A stretch of DNA of 64,000 bases from Streptomyces collinus (GTDB lineage Bacteria > Actinomycetota > Actinomycetes > Streptomycetales > Streptomycetaceae). Position numbers and translations under genes: made by a program. Shown piece after piece: positions 35,947 through 44,565 of this stretch (the stretch's first letter is position 1; every line of letters starts with the position of its first letter). Location: assembly GCF_031348265.1 (NCBI RefSeq), contig NZ_CP133771.1, forward strand, positions 7,688,001-7,752,000, given 5' to 3'. The notes below the pieces were generated by a model that made no database searches, was not told the DNA's origin, and saw only the letters and a list, made by a program, of their open reading frames with translations.

Positions 35947-35977
35947 TTGACCTCGAGAGCACTCCAAGCTGAAGACT
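35947..35977 (+). promoter_or_regulatory. MerR-type promoter before the aldo/keto reductase
   Basis: TTGACC (35947-35952) and AAGACT (35972-35977) are 19 bases apart, the long spacing used by MerR-class activators. CTCGAG and CTCCAAG lie in the spacer as an imperfect dyad. No merR gene is adjacent. The rest of 35808-36016 shows nothing else clear. Confidence 0.4.
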
Positions 35978-36016
35978 CCCCTGCGTGCCCGAGATCCGGG
36001 CACCGGAGGGAGCGAC

Positions 36017-37000
36017 ATGAAGTACCGCACGATCGGCACGGATCCCACGACCCGCCGCGAGGTGAGCGTCCTCGCGCTCGGCGCGATGCTCTTCGGCTCG
36101 GCTACGGACGAGGCGACGTCCTTCGCCCTGCTCGACCGCTACGTCGAAGCCGGCGGGAACTTCATCGACACGTCCGACAACTACGCGTTCTGGGCCGACG
36201 GCGGCCAGGGCGGCCAGAGCGAGGAACTCCTCGGCCGCTGGCGGCGCAGCCGCGGCATCGGCGACGAGATCGTCGTCGCGACCAAGCTCGGCGCCCGCCC
36301 CCTGGCCCCCGGCACCAGTTACACCGACAACCCGGAGGGCCTGTCCGCGAAAGTGATCCGTGAGTCCGCCGACCGCAGTCGCGAACGCCTCGGCCTGGAG
36401 AAACTGGACCTGCTCTACGCGCACATAGAGGACCACACCGTCCCGCTCCAGGAGACCGTCGAGGCCTTCGCCGCCCTGGTCGCCGAGGGCACCGCCGGAC
36501 TGCTCGGCGTGAGCAACCACGCCGTGTGGCGCGTGGAGCGGGCCCGGGCGCTCGCCGCGGCGGCCGGACTGCCCGGCTACGAGGTCCTCCAGTACGCGCA
36601 CACCCACCTGCGCCCCCGCGCCGACGTCCCCGGCGACCTGTTCCCGGACGGCAGCCTGGGCCACGCCGGCCCCGACCTGCTCGGCTACCTGAGGGCCGAG
36701 CCCGGCCTGACCCTCGTCGCGTACTCGCCGCTGCTGAAGGGCGCCTACACCCGCCCGGAGAGGCTCCCCGCCGACTTCGACCACCCCGGCACCCCGGCAC
36801 GGCTGGCGGCACTGCGCGACGTGGCCCGGGAGACCGGCGCGACCGTCAACCAGGTCGTGCTGGCCTGGCAGATCGGCGGCGAACTGCCCGTCCTGCCGCT
36901 GGCCGGGGTCTCCTCGGTGGCCCAGCTGGACGAGAATCTGGCCGCGGTGGACCTGGAACTGACCCCGGAGCAGCGCGCCCGGCTGGACGCGGCGCACTGA
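36017..37000 (+). CDS. Aldo/keto reductase
   Basis: A 327-residue TIM-barrel NADPH oxidoreductase. The catalytic tetrad is visible: Asp and Tyr in NFIDTSDNYAFW, Lys in VVATKLG and His in DLLYAHIEDH. VLALGAMLFGS and GLLGVSNHAVWRVERA fit the family. It reduces aldehydes or ketones; the substrate is unknown. GGAG precedes the ATG. A MerR-like promoter upstream suggests stress induction. Confidence 0.93.
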   Translation: MKYRTIGTDPTTRREVSVLALGAMLFGSATDEATSFALLDRYVEAGGNFIDTSDNYAFWADGGQGGQSEELLGRWRRSRGIGDEIVVATKLGARPLAPGTSYTDNPEGLSAKVIRESADRSRERLGLEKLDLLYAHIEDHTVPLQETVEAFAALVAEGTAGLLGVSNHAVWRVERARALAAAAGLPGYEVLQYAHTHLRPRADVPGDLFPDGSLGHAGPDLLGYLRAEPGLTLVAYSPLLKGAYTRPERLPADFDHPGTPARLAALRDVARETGATVNQVVLAWQIGGELPVLPLAGVSSVAQLDENLAAVDLELTPEQRARLDAAH

Positions 37001-37054
37001 GACCGTGGGACCGTGGAGGGAACGGCAACCGGACCTCCGGAAGGAGCACCGGCC

Positions 37055-37879
37055 ATGACCACCCACCCGGCCCACCCCGCCGCCCGCTCGATCCGAACCA
37101 CGCCGGAAGGCCTCATGTGGGAGCCCAGCGAGCGCTGGGTGCGCGGCCGCAAGGGCGACGTCACCGTCGTCGACAGCCGGCACCCGGTGCTCGTCTGGGA
37201 GCCCCACCTGCCCGTGCCGCAGTACGTCTTCCCCCGCGAGGACGTCCGCACCGACCTCCTCCGCCCGGCCGAGAGCCCGCCCACGGGCGCCCACACCGGC
37301 TCCCGGATCTTCTACGACCTCGACGCCGACGGCGAGGTGCGCCGGAACGCGGCCTGGACGTTCCCCGCCGACGACCTGGCCGGCCACATCGCCTTCGAGT
37401 GGTTCCTGCGCACCGACACGGGCCTCGACCACTGGTACGAGGAGGACGAGGAGATCTTCATCCACCCCCGTGACCCGCACAAGCGCGTCGACGCGCTGCC
37501 CAGCAGCAGGCACGTACGGGTCGAGATCGACGGGCAGGTCGTCGCGGACAGCCAGGACCCCGTCCTGCTCTTCGAGACCTCGCTGCCCACCCGCTACTAC
37601 CTCCCCCGCGAGGACGTGCGCCTCGACCTGTTCGACGTCACCGACCACCACACCGGCTGCCCCTACAAGGGCACCGCCTCGTACTGGTCCTTGCGTGGCG
37701 AGGCCGATGTACCGCCCGACCTCGTGTGGACCTACCCTGAGCCGCTGCCCGCGGTGGCGGCGATCCAGGGGCGCGTCGCCTTCTTCAACGAGGTCGTCGA
37801 CATCACCCTGGACGGCGAGCGCCTGGAGCGGCCGGAGACGCCGTTCAGCCGGATGCTGCGGAGGCGGAGCCGCTCGTGA
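37055..37879 (+). CDS. Tandem DUF427 protein
   Basis: A 274-residue protein with two DUF427 domains. VVDSRHPVLVWEPHLPVPQYVFPREDVRTDLL (about residues 35-66) is repeated as VADSQDPVLLFETSLPTRYYLPREDVRLDLF (about 170-200). Each is followed by the conserved segment HTGSRIFYDL or HTGCPYKGTASYWSL. The family is a small beta fold of unknown function common in actinobacteria. ATG 37055 follows GGAAGGAGC. The end overlaps the convergent TetR gene by 35 bases. Confidence 0.9.
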   Translation: MTTHPAHPAARSIRTTPEGLMWEPSERWVRGRKGDVTVVDSRHPVLVWEPHLPVPQYVFPREDVRTDLLRPAESPPTGAHTGSRIFYDLDADGEVRRNAAWTFPADDLAGHIAFEWFLRTDTGLDHWYEEDEEIFIHPRDPHKRVDALPSSRHVRVEIDGQVVADSQDPVLLFETSLPTRYYLPREDVRLDLFDVTDHHTGCPYKGTASYWSLRGEADVPPDLVWTYPEPLPAVAAIQGRVAFFNEVVDITLDGERLERPETPFSRMLRRRSRS

Positions 37880-38603
37880 AGCTGTCGAGCAGGGCGTCAA
37901 GACCGGCCGCGAGGCCCTCCGGGCCGCCCTGCTCGGCCAGCGCGGCGGCCGTCTCCCGCAGCGTCGGCAGTTCCTTCGCGGACAGCCGGTGCAGTCCGAG
38001 CCGGAAGGCCGGGTCGGTCTCGTCAGGGTTGTCCACGGTGGGGCGCAGCTCCACGGACACGTAGCCCAGCAGCCAGGCCGTGAAGGCGCGGAACACCTCG
38101 GCCGCGGTCGCCTCGTCGAAACCGGCGCCCCGCAGCAGGGACAGCACCCTCTCGTGATCGCGCAGGACCGCGCCGGGCCTGCGGGCCAGCGGGACCGCCA
38201 GCAGACGCGTCGCGAGCAGCGGCACGGCCTGGGGATGAGTGAGGCACACCTCGTAGGTGGCCCGGGCGTTCCGATGCAGCCCGGCCCGCCAGTCGGGGGC
38301 CTCGTCGGTGTCGGCGGTCAGCCGCTCCTCCAGCTCCAGGTACAGCGCCTCGACCAGCCCGTCCAGCAGGGCGTCCTTGCTCGACGCGTACCGGTAGAGC
38401 GCCATGGCCTCCACGCCCAGCTCGGTGCCGAGGCGGCGCATGCTGAGCGCCGAGAGCCCCTCACGGTCCACCAGCGCCAGGGCGCTGGCCAGCACCCGCT
38501 CCCGGCTCAGCCGGCCGTAGCGCCCCCGGTCGCTGGCACGGCGGGCCGGGGTCGGCGCGGCCGCTCCGCCCTTGCCGCGGCCCTGGGCTCGCTGCTCGGC
38601 CAT
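37845..38603 (-). CDS. TetR-family transcriptional regulator
   Basis: A 252-residue regulator. A basic, disordered N-terminus of about 40 residues precedes the helix-turn-helix (GLSALSMRRLGTELGVEAMALYRYASSKDALLDGL) and a C-terminal TetR_C-like ligand domain of about 150 residues. ATG 38603 is chosen over the longer reading, which is Arg/Pro-rich. The target is unknown; the tail-to-tail DUF427/AKR pair is one candidate. Confidence 0.9.
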   Translation of the reverse strand: MAEQRAQGRGKGGAAAPTPARRASDRGRYGRLSRERVLASALALVDREGLSALSMRRLGTELGVEAMALYRYASSKDALLDGLVEALYLELEERLTADTDEAPDWRAGLHRNARATYEVCLTHPQAVPLLATRLLAVPLARRPGAVLRDHERVLSLLRGAGFDEATAAEVFRAFTAWLLGYVSVELRPTVDNPDETDPAFRLGLHRLSAKELPTLRETAAALAEQGGPEGLAAGLDALLDSFTSGSASAASG

Positions 38604-38736
38604 GACCGCCTCCTCGTCTCGGGGCCTGGGCCCCCGGCGCGATCCGGCATCCGCGGGCCGGACGCGTACACGCACATCGTAGGCCGGAGGGCTGAGGCCG
38701 TCCGGGAGGCCGTGCCGGGGGCAGCGGCGACGGCAG

Positions 38737-39804
38737 TCAGCGGTGGCGGTCGACGGCGCCGACGGCTCTGACCGCGGCGCGGTGCACCCGGGGGCTGGCG
38801 TTGAGGGCCGTGTGGGCGGTGCGGCTCGACGCCATGCGCAGCCTGCACAGCACCGCTGCCGGTGTGTGCCGGCCGACGTACCCCTCGGTGACGCTCAGGT
38901 CCCCCGTCTTCAGCGCGTCCTTGTAGCGGGAGGTGCCCTTGCCCATGTCGATGTGGGTGATGCCGCGTTCCGCGGCGGCCTCGGCGCACTTGAGGTGGAG
39001 AAGGATGCCGGGTGAGTACTTGGCGAACCGGGTGTCGTAGGCAGGGAACCAGGTCGCGTACACCTCGCGCGAGCGCAGTCCGTAGAGGATGGCGACGGGG
39101 GTGTCGCCCGCGCGGAGAACGGACAGGGTGCCCGAGCAGGACTCGGACGGCAGGTCGAGCAGTTCCCGCAGGAGCGCCCGGAACCAGCCCTGGGAGAGCG
39201 GGTCCCGCTCCCCTCTGGCCCGCAGCTGGGCGGACTTCCAGTGGATCAGGGTGTCCAGCAGGACGGGGTCGGGCGCGTTGAAGTCCAGGCGGAGCGGCCC
39301 CACATCGCGGGCCAGCCTGCGTTCCTGGCCCCGAGCGGCACGCAGTACCTTGGGCCGCAGCCTTTCGAGGTAGGCCTGGTGGCCGCCGCTCAGTTCCATC
39401 ACCGGGGACGCGGCCCGGGCGCGCGGCGTGCCCGCCCTTTCGAAGGGAGTCTGGCCCGCGGCCAGGTGGTCGTACTCCCACAGCGCGAGACCACATGCGC
39501 CGAGCAGGTCCACGGGGTCCCAGTCCAGGCCCGGCCGGTGGATCAGGCCCTGGCAGTCGCAGAAGCCGGAGCCGATCGGTTTGCCGGCTCCCAGGGCGTG
39601 CCGCTCGAAGGGGAAGAACCCGACGGTGTCGCCGTCCTCGCGCAGGCGTGCCACCCGGGCGGTGGCACGCCGACGGCCCACGGCCCGGGTGAATTCGCCG
39701 GCCAGGAAGGGACTGGCCAGACCCAGCTCCGCGCGCTGCATCTCGCTCCATGCGCCGAGGTCGGCGGCGGTCAGTTCGTCGGGACGCAGAACGGTGACGT
39801 CCAT
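38737..39804 (-). CDS. CelD/FemAB-type GNAT acyltransferase
   Basis: A 355-residue protein of the Acetyltransf_6 (CelD/BcsL, FemAB-like) group with two GNAT folds. RPKVLRAARGQERRLARDVGPLRLDF and VAILYGLRSREVYATWFPAYDTRFAKYSPGILLHLKCAEAAAERGITHIDMGKGTSRYK are the core pattern. Family knowledge: these occur in exopolysaccharide clusters and probably acylate sugars or lipid-linked glycans. The ATG at 39804 uses GAGGTGA as ribosome-binding site, made partly of the upstream gene's stop codon. It is the last gene of the nine-gene glycan operon. Confidence 0.88.
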   Translation of the reverse strand: MDVTVLRPDELTAADLGAWSEMQRAELGLASPFLAGEFTRAVGRRRATARVARLREDGDTVGFFPFERHALGAGKPIGSGFCDCQGLIHRPGLDWDPVDLLGACGLALWEYDHLAAGQTPFERAGTPRARAASPVMELSGGHQAYLERLRPKVLRAARGQERRLARDVGPLRLDFNAPDPVLLDTLIHWKSAQLRARGERDPLSQGWFRALLRELLDLPSESCSGTLSVLRAGDTPVAILYGLRSREVYATWFPAYDTRFAKYSPGILLHLKCAEAAAERGITHIDMGKGTSRYKDALKTGDLSVTEGYVGRHTPAAVLCRLRMASSRTAHTALNASPRVHRAAVRAVGAVDRHR

Positions 39805-39814
39805 TGCGATCACC

Positions 39815-41125
39815 TCAGTCGTAGCCGGAGATCATCGCGGAGTAGTCCGCGAGTGACGAACCCGGGGTGCCGTCGTAGAGGTTGTTGTCGAACGCCCACA
39901 TCAGGCCCCGCAGCCCGCAGGTGTCCATCTGCCGGGCCGCGGCGGACATGACGCCGGGGTAGTAGGGGCTGACCCGCGTTCCGGCGCTCTCTCCGCTGAG
40001 CAGCGTGAAGCCGTGCTGCCGGGCGATCCGGGTGACCCAGCGCATCGACGACCACTCGTCGTGCACGCGGTGGGGCGGGGCGAGGACGTTCACGTGGCGG
40101 TCCTCGGGGGAGCAGCCGTTGTTCCGGGGCTTGCCCGTGCCGTCCACGAGGGAGGTCGGCACGATCTGCACGTTGTGACGGTGGCGGATCTCTCCCAGGG
40201 TGCGGAAGAAGCCGACCCCGAGGGCGACCAGCCGGTTCCCCGCCGACTCGTCCAGGTGCCGCTGGACGGCACGCTTGTAGTCGCGCGGGTAGTAGCCGCT
40301 GCCCGCCACCAGCACCTTCAGGAAGCCGCTGTAGCGCAACGATCTGTAGTACTCGATCTGCCAGTTCACCGCGTTCGACAGGGCCAGCAGGTACCAGTCG
40401 TACCACGTGCTGACCTGAGCCTCGGTGAACTCCCTTCCCCGGTAGTCGCGTTGGCCCGGCTTCCAGCCGGGGGACGGGTTCGCGGGGGTGCCGGGCGGCC
40501 GGCCCGCGCGGTCCGGGCTCTGGGCGTTGGCGTCGAAAGCCCAGTAGGAGTTGTCCCCGTCGCCCGAGGGATAGCCGAACTCGCCGGTGCCGCTCACGCC
40601 CACGCGGATCGCCCAGAAGTTGTCCAGCCCGATCTCCCGGTCCACCCGCTCCACATAGCGCTGCGCCTTCTCGCGCACGGTCTGGCTGAAGACCATGTTG
40701 GGCGCGTCGGTGAGCCGGTTGCCGTCCTGGTCGACGTAGGCGGCCTCCGGGTACTCGTCGAAGAGCCAGCCCGGCGCGTGATGCAGACCCAGGCTCACCT
40801 CGATGAGCGAACCCGCCCGCTGGAGCCGCTCCAGGGACCCTCTGACGCTGTCCAGGTACCGGGAGGAGAAGTGGCCTTCGCGCGTTTCGTACCGGTCCCA
40901 GAAGATCTGCAGATGGGCGACCCTGATGCCCTTGCTCCGTTCCAGTCGCGCCTTCTCGGGCATGGTCTGCAACGTGCCGAAGACGTGGCTCCGGCCCTCG
41001 TCGCGCTCCACGGCCGCCGGGGCGCACGCGGCGACCAGCAGCGCCGCCGCGAGGACACTGAGGTGCCTGCGGTACGGTGCGGCCCCGCTGCCGGTGCCGG
41101 CAGCCTGTCGCCGTGCCGGGTTCAT
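39815..41125 (-). CDS. Secreted lipoprotein with glycoside-hydrolase-like TIM barrel
   Basis: A 436-residue protein with a lipoprotein signal peptide (AALLVAAC; Cys34). The mature part resembles a GH42/GH5-clan barrel: VAHLQIFWDRYETREGHFSSRYLDSVRGSLERL, SLGLHHAPGWLFDEYPEAAYVDQDGNRL, FWAIRVGVSGTGEFGYP (a Glu where the acid/base might sit), WYDWYLLALSNAVNWQ, and LRGLMWAFDNNLYDGT at the end. It may trim or process the exported glycan at the membrane. The exact GH family is uncertain. Its start overlaps the GT4 stop as ATGA. Confidence 0.78.
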   Translation of the reverse strand: MNPARRQAAGTGSGAAPYRRHLSVLAAALLVAACAPAAVERDEGRSHVFGTLQTMPEKARLERSKGIRVAHLQIFWDRYETREGHFSSRYLDSVRGSLERLQRAGSLIEVSLGLHHAPGWLFDEYPEAAYVDQDGNRLTDAPNMVFSQTVREKAQRYVERVDREIGLDNFWAIRVGVSGTGEFGYPSGDGDNSYWAFDANAQSPDRAGRPPGTPANPSPGWKPGQRDYRGREFTEAQVSTWYDWYLLALSNAVNWQIEYYRSLRYSGFLKVLVAGSGYYPRDYKRAVQRHLDESAGNRLVALGVGFFRTLGEIRHRHNVQIVPTSLVDGTGKPRNNGCSPEDRHVNVLAPPHRVHDEWSSMRWVTRIARQHGFTLLSGESAGTRVSPYYPGVMSAAARQMDTCGLRGLMWAFDNNLYDGTPGSSLADYSAMISGYD

Positions 41126-42216
41126 GCCAGGGACTCCTGGTAGAGACGCTCGTACTGCGTGCGGAAGCGGTCGGGTCCGAACCGCTCCTCCACCGTGGCA
41201 CGGCCGCGCCGGGCCAGCATCTCCCAGCGCCGAGGCTGCTCCAGCAGCCGGGTCAGCAGCTCACCCGTGTGGACCGCGTCGCCGACGGGGGCCCGGGGCG
41301 CCGCGGAGCCCAGCGCGGCGAACTGGGGCAGGTCGCTGAGGACCACGGGGCGTCCCGTGGCAAGCGCCTCCAGCACGATGAAGGGGACGTCCGCCTTCCC
41401 GCCGAGCGAGCGCGGGGGGAAGAGCACGACGTCGGCCGCCGCCAGCAGTCCCGGCATGTCCGGCACATGGCCGAGGACATCCGGCGGGGGCAGGCCCTCG
41501 CGAGCCGCCAGCGCGCGCAGCCCGTTGTTGAGCGCGCGCTCGTCCTGCCCCGGCCGGCCCCGCATCGCCAGCACCAGGCGGAAGCGCGCCCCCGAGCGGT
41601 GCGCCTGCGCCGCGGCGGCGATCGCTTCGCGCGCACCGCCCGCCGGGTCGTGATGGCCGGCGAACAGCACCAGGGGAGCCCCCAGGGCACGCGGGCGCCA
41701 CGGCCACCGTTCCAGCGGGATCGTCGGCGGTATCACCCGTACGTCCCCGAACCCCGCGGCGCGTAGCTGCCCGGCCGTCGCCTCCGAGAGGGCGACGGTC
41801 ACGCCCAGCGGCCGGGCCCGCTCCAGCAGTGCCGTGTCCATCACCCCGGGCACCGTGTGGATGACCGGTCCGCGGCCGAGCAGACCCCGCCGCAGCCGGG
41901 AGAACATCGGGTAGGTCCCGCCGATCGTCAGGATCGCGTGCACCAGGTCCGTGCGGCGCGCCAGGACGCTCCCGGCGAGGGCGGCCTGGAGCCGCTCCGG
42001 GACGTGCGGGGCCCCGTCCCGGGAGACGAGGGGGACGCCCCCTGCGCGGGCCGTCCCGGGCGGCCCGTGCCGCGGCCACCGGCTGAACCACAGGAATTCC
42101 CGGTCCGGCATGCAGTCGGTGATCGACGCCGCCAGCTGTGTGTCGGCTCCCGCCCCGCCTTCCCACGGACCGCTGGTGAAGAGCAGCACCCGGGACGGTG
42201 CCGGGCGGCTAGCCAC
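41122..42216 (-). CDS. GT4-type glycosyltransferase
   Basis: A 364-residue GT-B glycosyltransferase. N-domain: VLLFTSGPWEGGAGADTQLAASITD; C-domain: PLVLFAGHHDPAGGAREAIAAAAQAH, GHVPDMPGLLAAADVVLFPPRSLGGKADVPFIVLEALATGRPVVLSD. The last motif is the nucleotide-sugar ribose-binding loop. It should add one sugar to the growing lipid-linked glycan on the cytosolic side. The sugar donor cannot be told. It overlaps both neighbours by a few bases. Confidence 0.9.
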   Translation of the reverse strand: MASRPAPSRVLLFTSGPWEGGAGADTQLAASITDCMPDREFLWFSRWPRHGPPGTARAGGVPLVSRDGAPHVPERLQAALAGSVLARRTDLVHAILTIGGTYPMFSRLRRGLLGRGPVIHTVPGVMDTALLERARPLGVTVALSEATAGQLRAAGFGDVRVIPPTIPLERWPWRPRALGAPLVLFAGHHDPAGGAREAIAAAAQAHRSGARFRLVLAMRGRPGQDERALNNGLRALAAREGLPPPDVLGHVPDMPGLLAAADVVLFPPRSLGGKADVPFIVLEALATGRPVVLSDLPQFAALGSAAPRAPVGDAVHTGELLTRLLEQPRRWEMLARRGRATVEERFGPDRFRTQYERLYQESLA

Positions 42217-43774
42217 CGCCGCCGCCCGCCCCGGCCGCGTGGGACACCGGCGGCACCGGAAGCCGGTAGACCGACACCGTGCCGTACGTGCGGCCGTGGA
42301 AGGAGAAGAGCAGGTCGCCCTGCCGGGTGAGGTCCCGGGCCTGGCGCTGGGTGAACGGGGAGTACCCCTGATCGATCAGCCGCCACGTGGCGACGACGTA
42401 CGCCGCCCTCATTCTGGCCCGGTCCTGCGGCGTGCGCCAGCGCCCGACGCGATAGCGGTCCTCCAGGACCAGGTCCACCGAGCCGCTCGTCGAGATGACC
42501 CGGCTGCCCTCGGGCACGTGGTCCAGCATGTACTGGCGCAGTTGCGGGTAGCCGTCGTCCGGCGTGGTCCTGGTCTGCGCATAGGTGAACCCGGACGCGG
42601 CCAGAGCGGCCGCGAGCACGAGGACCGTGGTGGTCCGCGCGATACCGGCCCGCAGCGCCCGGCGCCCGGCCCGCCCCTCCCACAACCGCACTCCCGCCAG
42701 AGCCACCACCACGATCGTGGGAACGAGCAGCATGTACAGCGCCTGCTCCTCCAGCGTGCCCTTGGTCACGGCATAGGCGAGAGCGATGCCCGCCGACAGG
42801 TACCAGAGCCCCAGCAGGCGCTGCGCCCGGCCGCCGCGGCGCAGCAGCGGGATCACCGCGAGGGGGCCCAGGGCCAGCAGCACGTAGGTGCCGCCGAAGT
42901 TGCTCAGCTCCTCGGTGACGCGCTGGGAGAGGGGAGGCGCGCCCGCCGCGTTGAAGCCGGTCTCCTGGACCTGGCCCAGCAGCCGTCTGATGCCGTGGGT
43001 CTTCACCGCCCACAGCTCGTCGAAGTGGCCCGCCGCCGCGACGACGGCGACGTAGACCGCGTACGGCACGGTCGCCGCCGCGGCGGCGAGCAGCGGCAGG
43101 GACCTGCGCGACCGCCAGGTGAACAGCGCGGCGGCGACCAGCGGCAGCACCGTGATGAGGGAGGCCACATCCTTCGTCAGGATGGCCAGGCCGAACAGGA
43201 GCCCGCCGGCGACGGCCCGGCCGCGCGCTCTGGGCCGTTTGTCGGACTCCGTCAACGGCAGCAGGACGAGATAGCCCAGCAGGACCCAGAGCATCATCGA
43301 GGTCTCGATGAGCACACGGTCGTTGAGCCGCAGGATGAACGGGTCGAACGCGAAGACGAGGCTCACCGCGACGGCGGCGGGGACGGACCGGGTGACGCGG
43401 GTGATCAGGAAGACGAGCACCGCGGCGGTGATCATGGCGAGGACGGCGTTCAGCAGCCGCATCTGGTGCACACCGGAGATGACGTCGGCATGGGCGCCGA
43501 ACAGCTTCTCCCAGCCGCCCTCCAGGTAGAAGTAGCCGGGCGGGTGCAGGAAGAACAGCCCGCCCTTGTACCGGGGGAAGCCCCCGGACTCCACCGAGTG
43601 GCCGATGTGCCAGTAGTAGACCTCGTCACCGAACACGTCCGGTGTCTGCCCGAAGCCGACCAGACGGACCACCCCGGTGAGAGCGGCCGAGAGGCCCGCC
43701 ACCAGCCACAGGGGGACCGCCCGGCTGCGCAGCCACGCCATCGACACCGGCAGGGCCTTGCTCACGACAGCCAT
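42209..43774 (-). CDS. Polytopic membrane glycosyltransferase (GT39/ArnT-like)
   Basis: A 521-residue integral membrane protein with about eleven or twelve hydrophobic helices. The first external loop holds FGDEVYYWHIGHS (Asp50-Glu51), the acidic pair of GT-C enzymes that use polyprenyl-phosphate sugars. FFLHPPGYFYLEGGW and FDPFILRLNDRVLIETSMMLWVLLGYLVLLPL are typical. It should transfer a sugar on the outer face. The ATG at 43774 begins the conserved part; it overlaps the PIG-L gene by 13 bases. Confidence 0.88.
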   Translation of the reverse strand: MAVVSKALPVSMAWLRSRAVPLWLVAGLSAALTGVVRLVGFGQTPDVFGDEVYYWHIGHSVESGGFPRYKGGLFFLHPPGYFYLEGGWEKLFGAHADVISGVHQMRLLNAVLAMITAAVLVFLITRVTRSVPAAVAVSLVFAFDPFILRLNDRVLIETSMMLWVLLGYLVLLPLTESDKRPRARGRAVAGGLLFGLAILTKDVASLITVLPLVAAALFTWRSRRSLPLLAAAAATVPYAVYVAVVAAAGHFDELWAVKTHGIRRLLGQVQETGFNAAGAPPLSQRVTEELSNFGGTYVLLALGPLAVIPLLRRGGRAQRLLGLWYLSAGIALAYAVTKGTLEEQALYMLLVPTIVVVALAGVRLWEGRAGRRALRAGIARTTTVLVLAAALAASGFTYAQTRTTPDDGYPQLRQYMLDHVPEGSRVISTSGSVDLVLEDRYRVGRWRTPQDRARMRAAYVVATWRLIDQGYSPFTQRQARDLTRQGDLLFSFHGRTYGTVSVYRLPVPPVSHAAGAGGGGG

Positions 43775-44565
43775 GGCGCACCCCCGGCGAACAGGTAGGT
43801 CTCCGGGACCTCCGGAATACGGCCGCCGGGGAAGAGCGCGTCGGCCTGCGAGCGGTACCCGCGCACCAGCGCCGCCTTGGCGGCGAGCCCTCGTGACCAC
43901 TCCACCCCGGCGAGCCCGTTGCGCTCGACGAAGCGGGGGTCGAGAGGGTGCTGCTGGTTGTAGGGGAAGTCGCTGTAGAACACCACCCGGTGACCGCTGA
44001 GCTCGGCGGCCGTGCGCACCAGGACGTGGTCCACGTGCCGGCCCACGCCCGAGGGGGCCAGCAGGATCGTCCGGGGCGTCGACGCCAGTGTCTCCAGCAC
44101 GGCCCGCGCACGGTCCAGGGTGCCGGTGTCGTAGGGGGAGATCCGGCCCGTGGCCACGTGCAGCCGGTAGGTCGGGTAGATGTGGGACGGCTCGGGCAGC
44201 GCACGGCGCAGCCACTCCCGGTGCCGGCCGGAGACCATGGGCTTGCGGCGGAACAGGCCGTCGGTCAGCCCCAGATGGACCCAGGCCACCCCGAGCCGCC
44301 GCAGCACTTCCTCATCCTCGGCGCGCCGTTCCCGGTACAGGCACTCCGCGTCGGGCCGGCCGGCCAGCCGGAGGTAGTGCCGCCCGGAGAGCGTGTACGG
44401 CGGTGCGCCCGCCTCCGTGAAGAACGTGGCCACGCGCACGGATGTACGGTTCGCGGCGTGTGCCATCAGGGCCCCGCAGGACAGCACCGCGTCGTCGAGG
44501 TGCGGGGAGAGCACGACCAGCGGAGCGCCCTCGTCGATCGCCGCGGTCAGCGGATCGGCTGCCAT
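43762..44565 (-). CDS. PIG-L family deacetylase
   Basis: A 267-residue zinc-dependent deacetylase. The zinc motif is LSPHLDDAVLSCGALMAHAA (H-x-D-D) with the third ligand in GVGRHVDHVLVRTAAE. Family knowledge: PIG-L/MshB enzymes remove N-acetyl groups from GlcNAc-containing lipids or thiols; here an N-acetylated sugar of the glycan is the likely target. GGAGGCCGGGTC precedes the ATG. It overlaps the upstream gene by 19 bases. Confidence 0.92.
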   Translation of the reverse strand: MAADPLTAAIDEGAPLVVLSPHLDDAVLSCGALMAHAANRTSVRVATFFTEAGAPPYTLSGRHYLRLAGRPDAECLYRERRAEDEEVLRRLGVAWVHLGLTDGLFRRKPMVSGRHREWLRRALPEPSHIYPTYRLHVATGRISPYDTGTLDRARAVLETLASTPRTILLAPSGVGRHVDHVLVRTAAELSGHRVVFYSDFPYNQQHPLDPRFVERNGLAGVEWSRGLAAKAALVRGYRSQADALFPGGRIPEVPETYLFAGGAPWLS

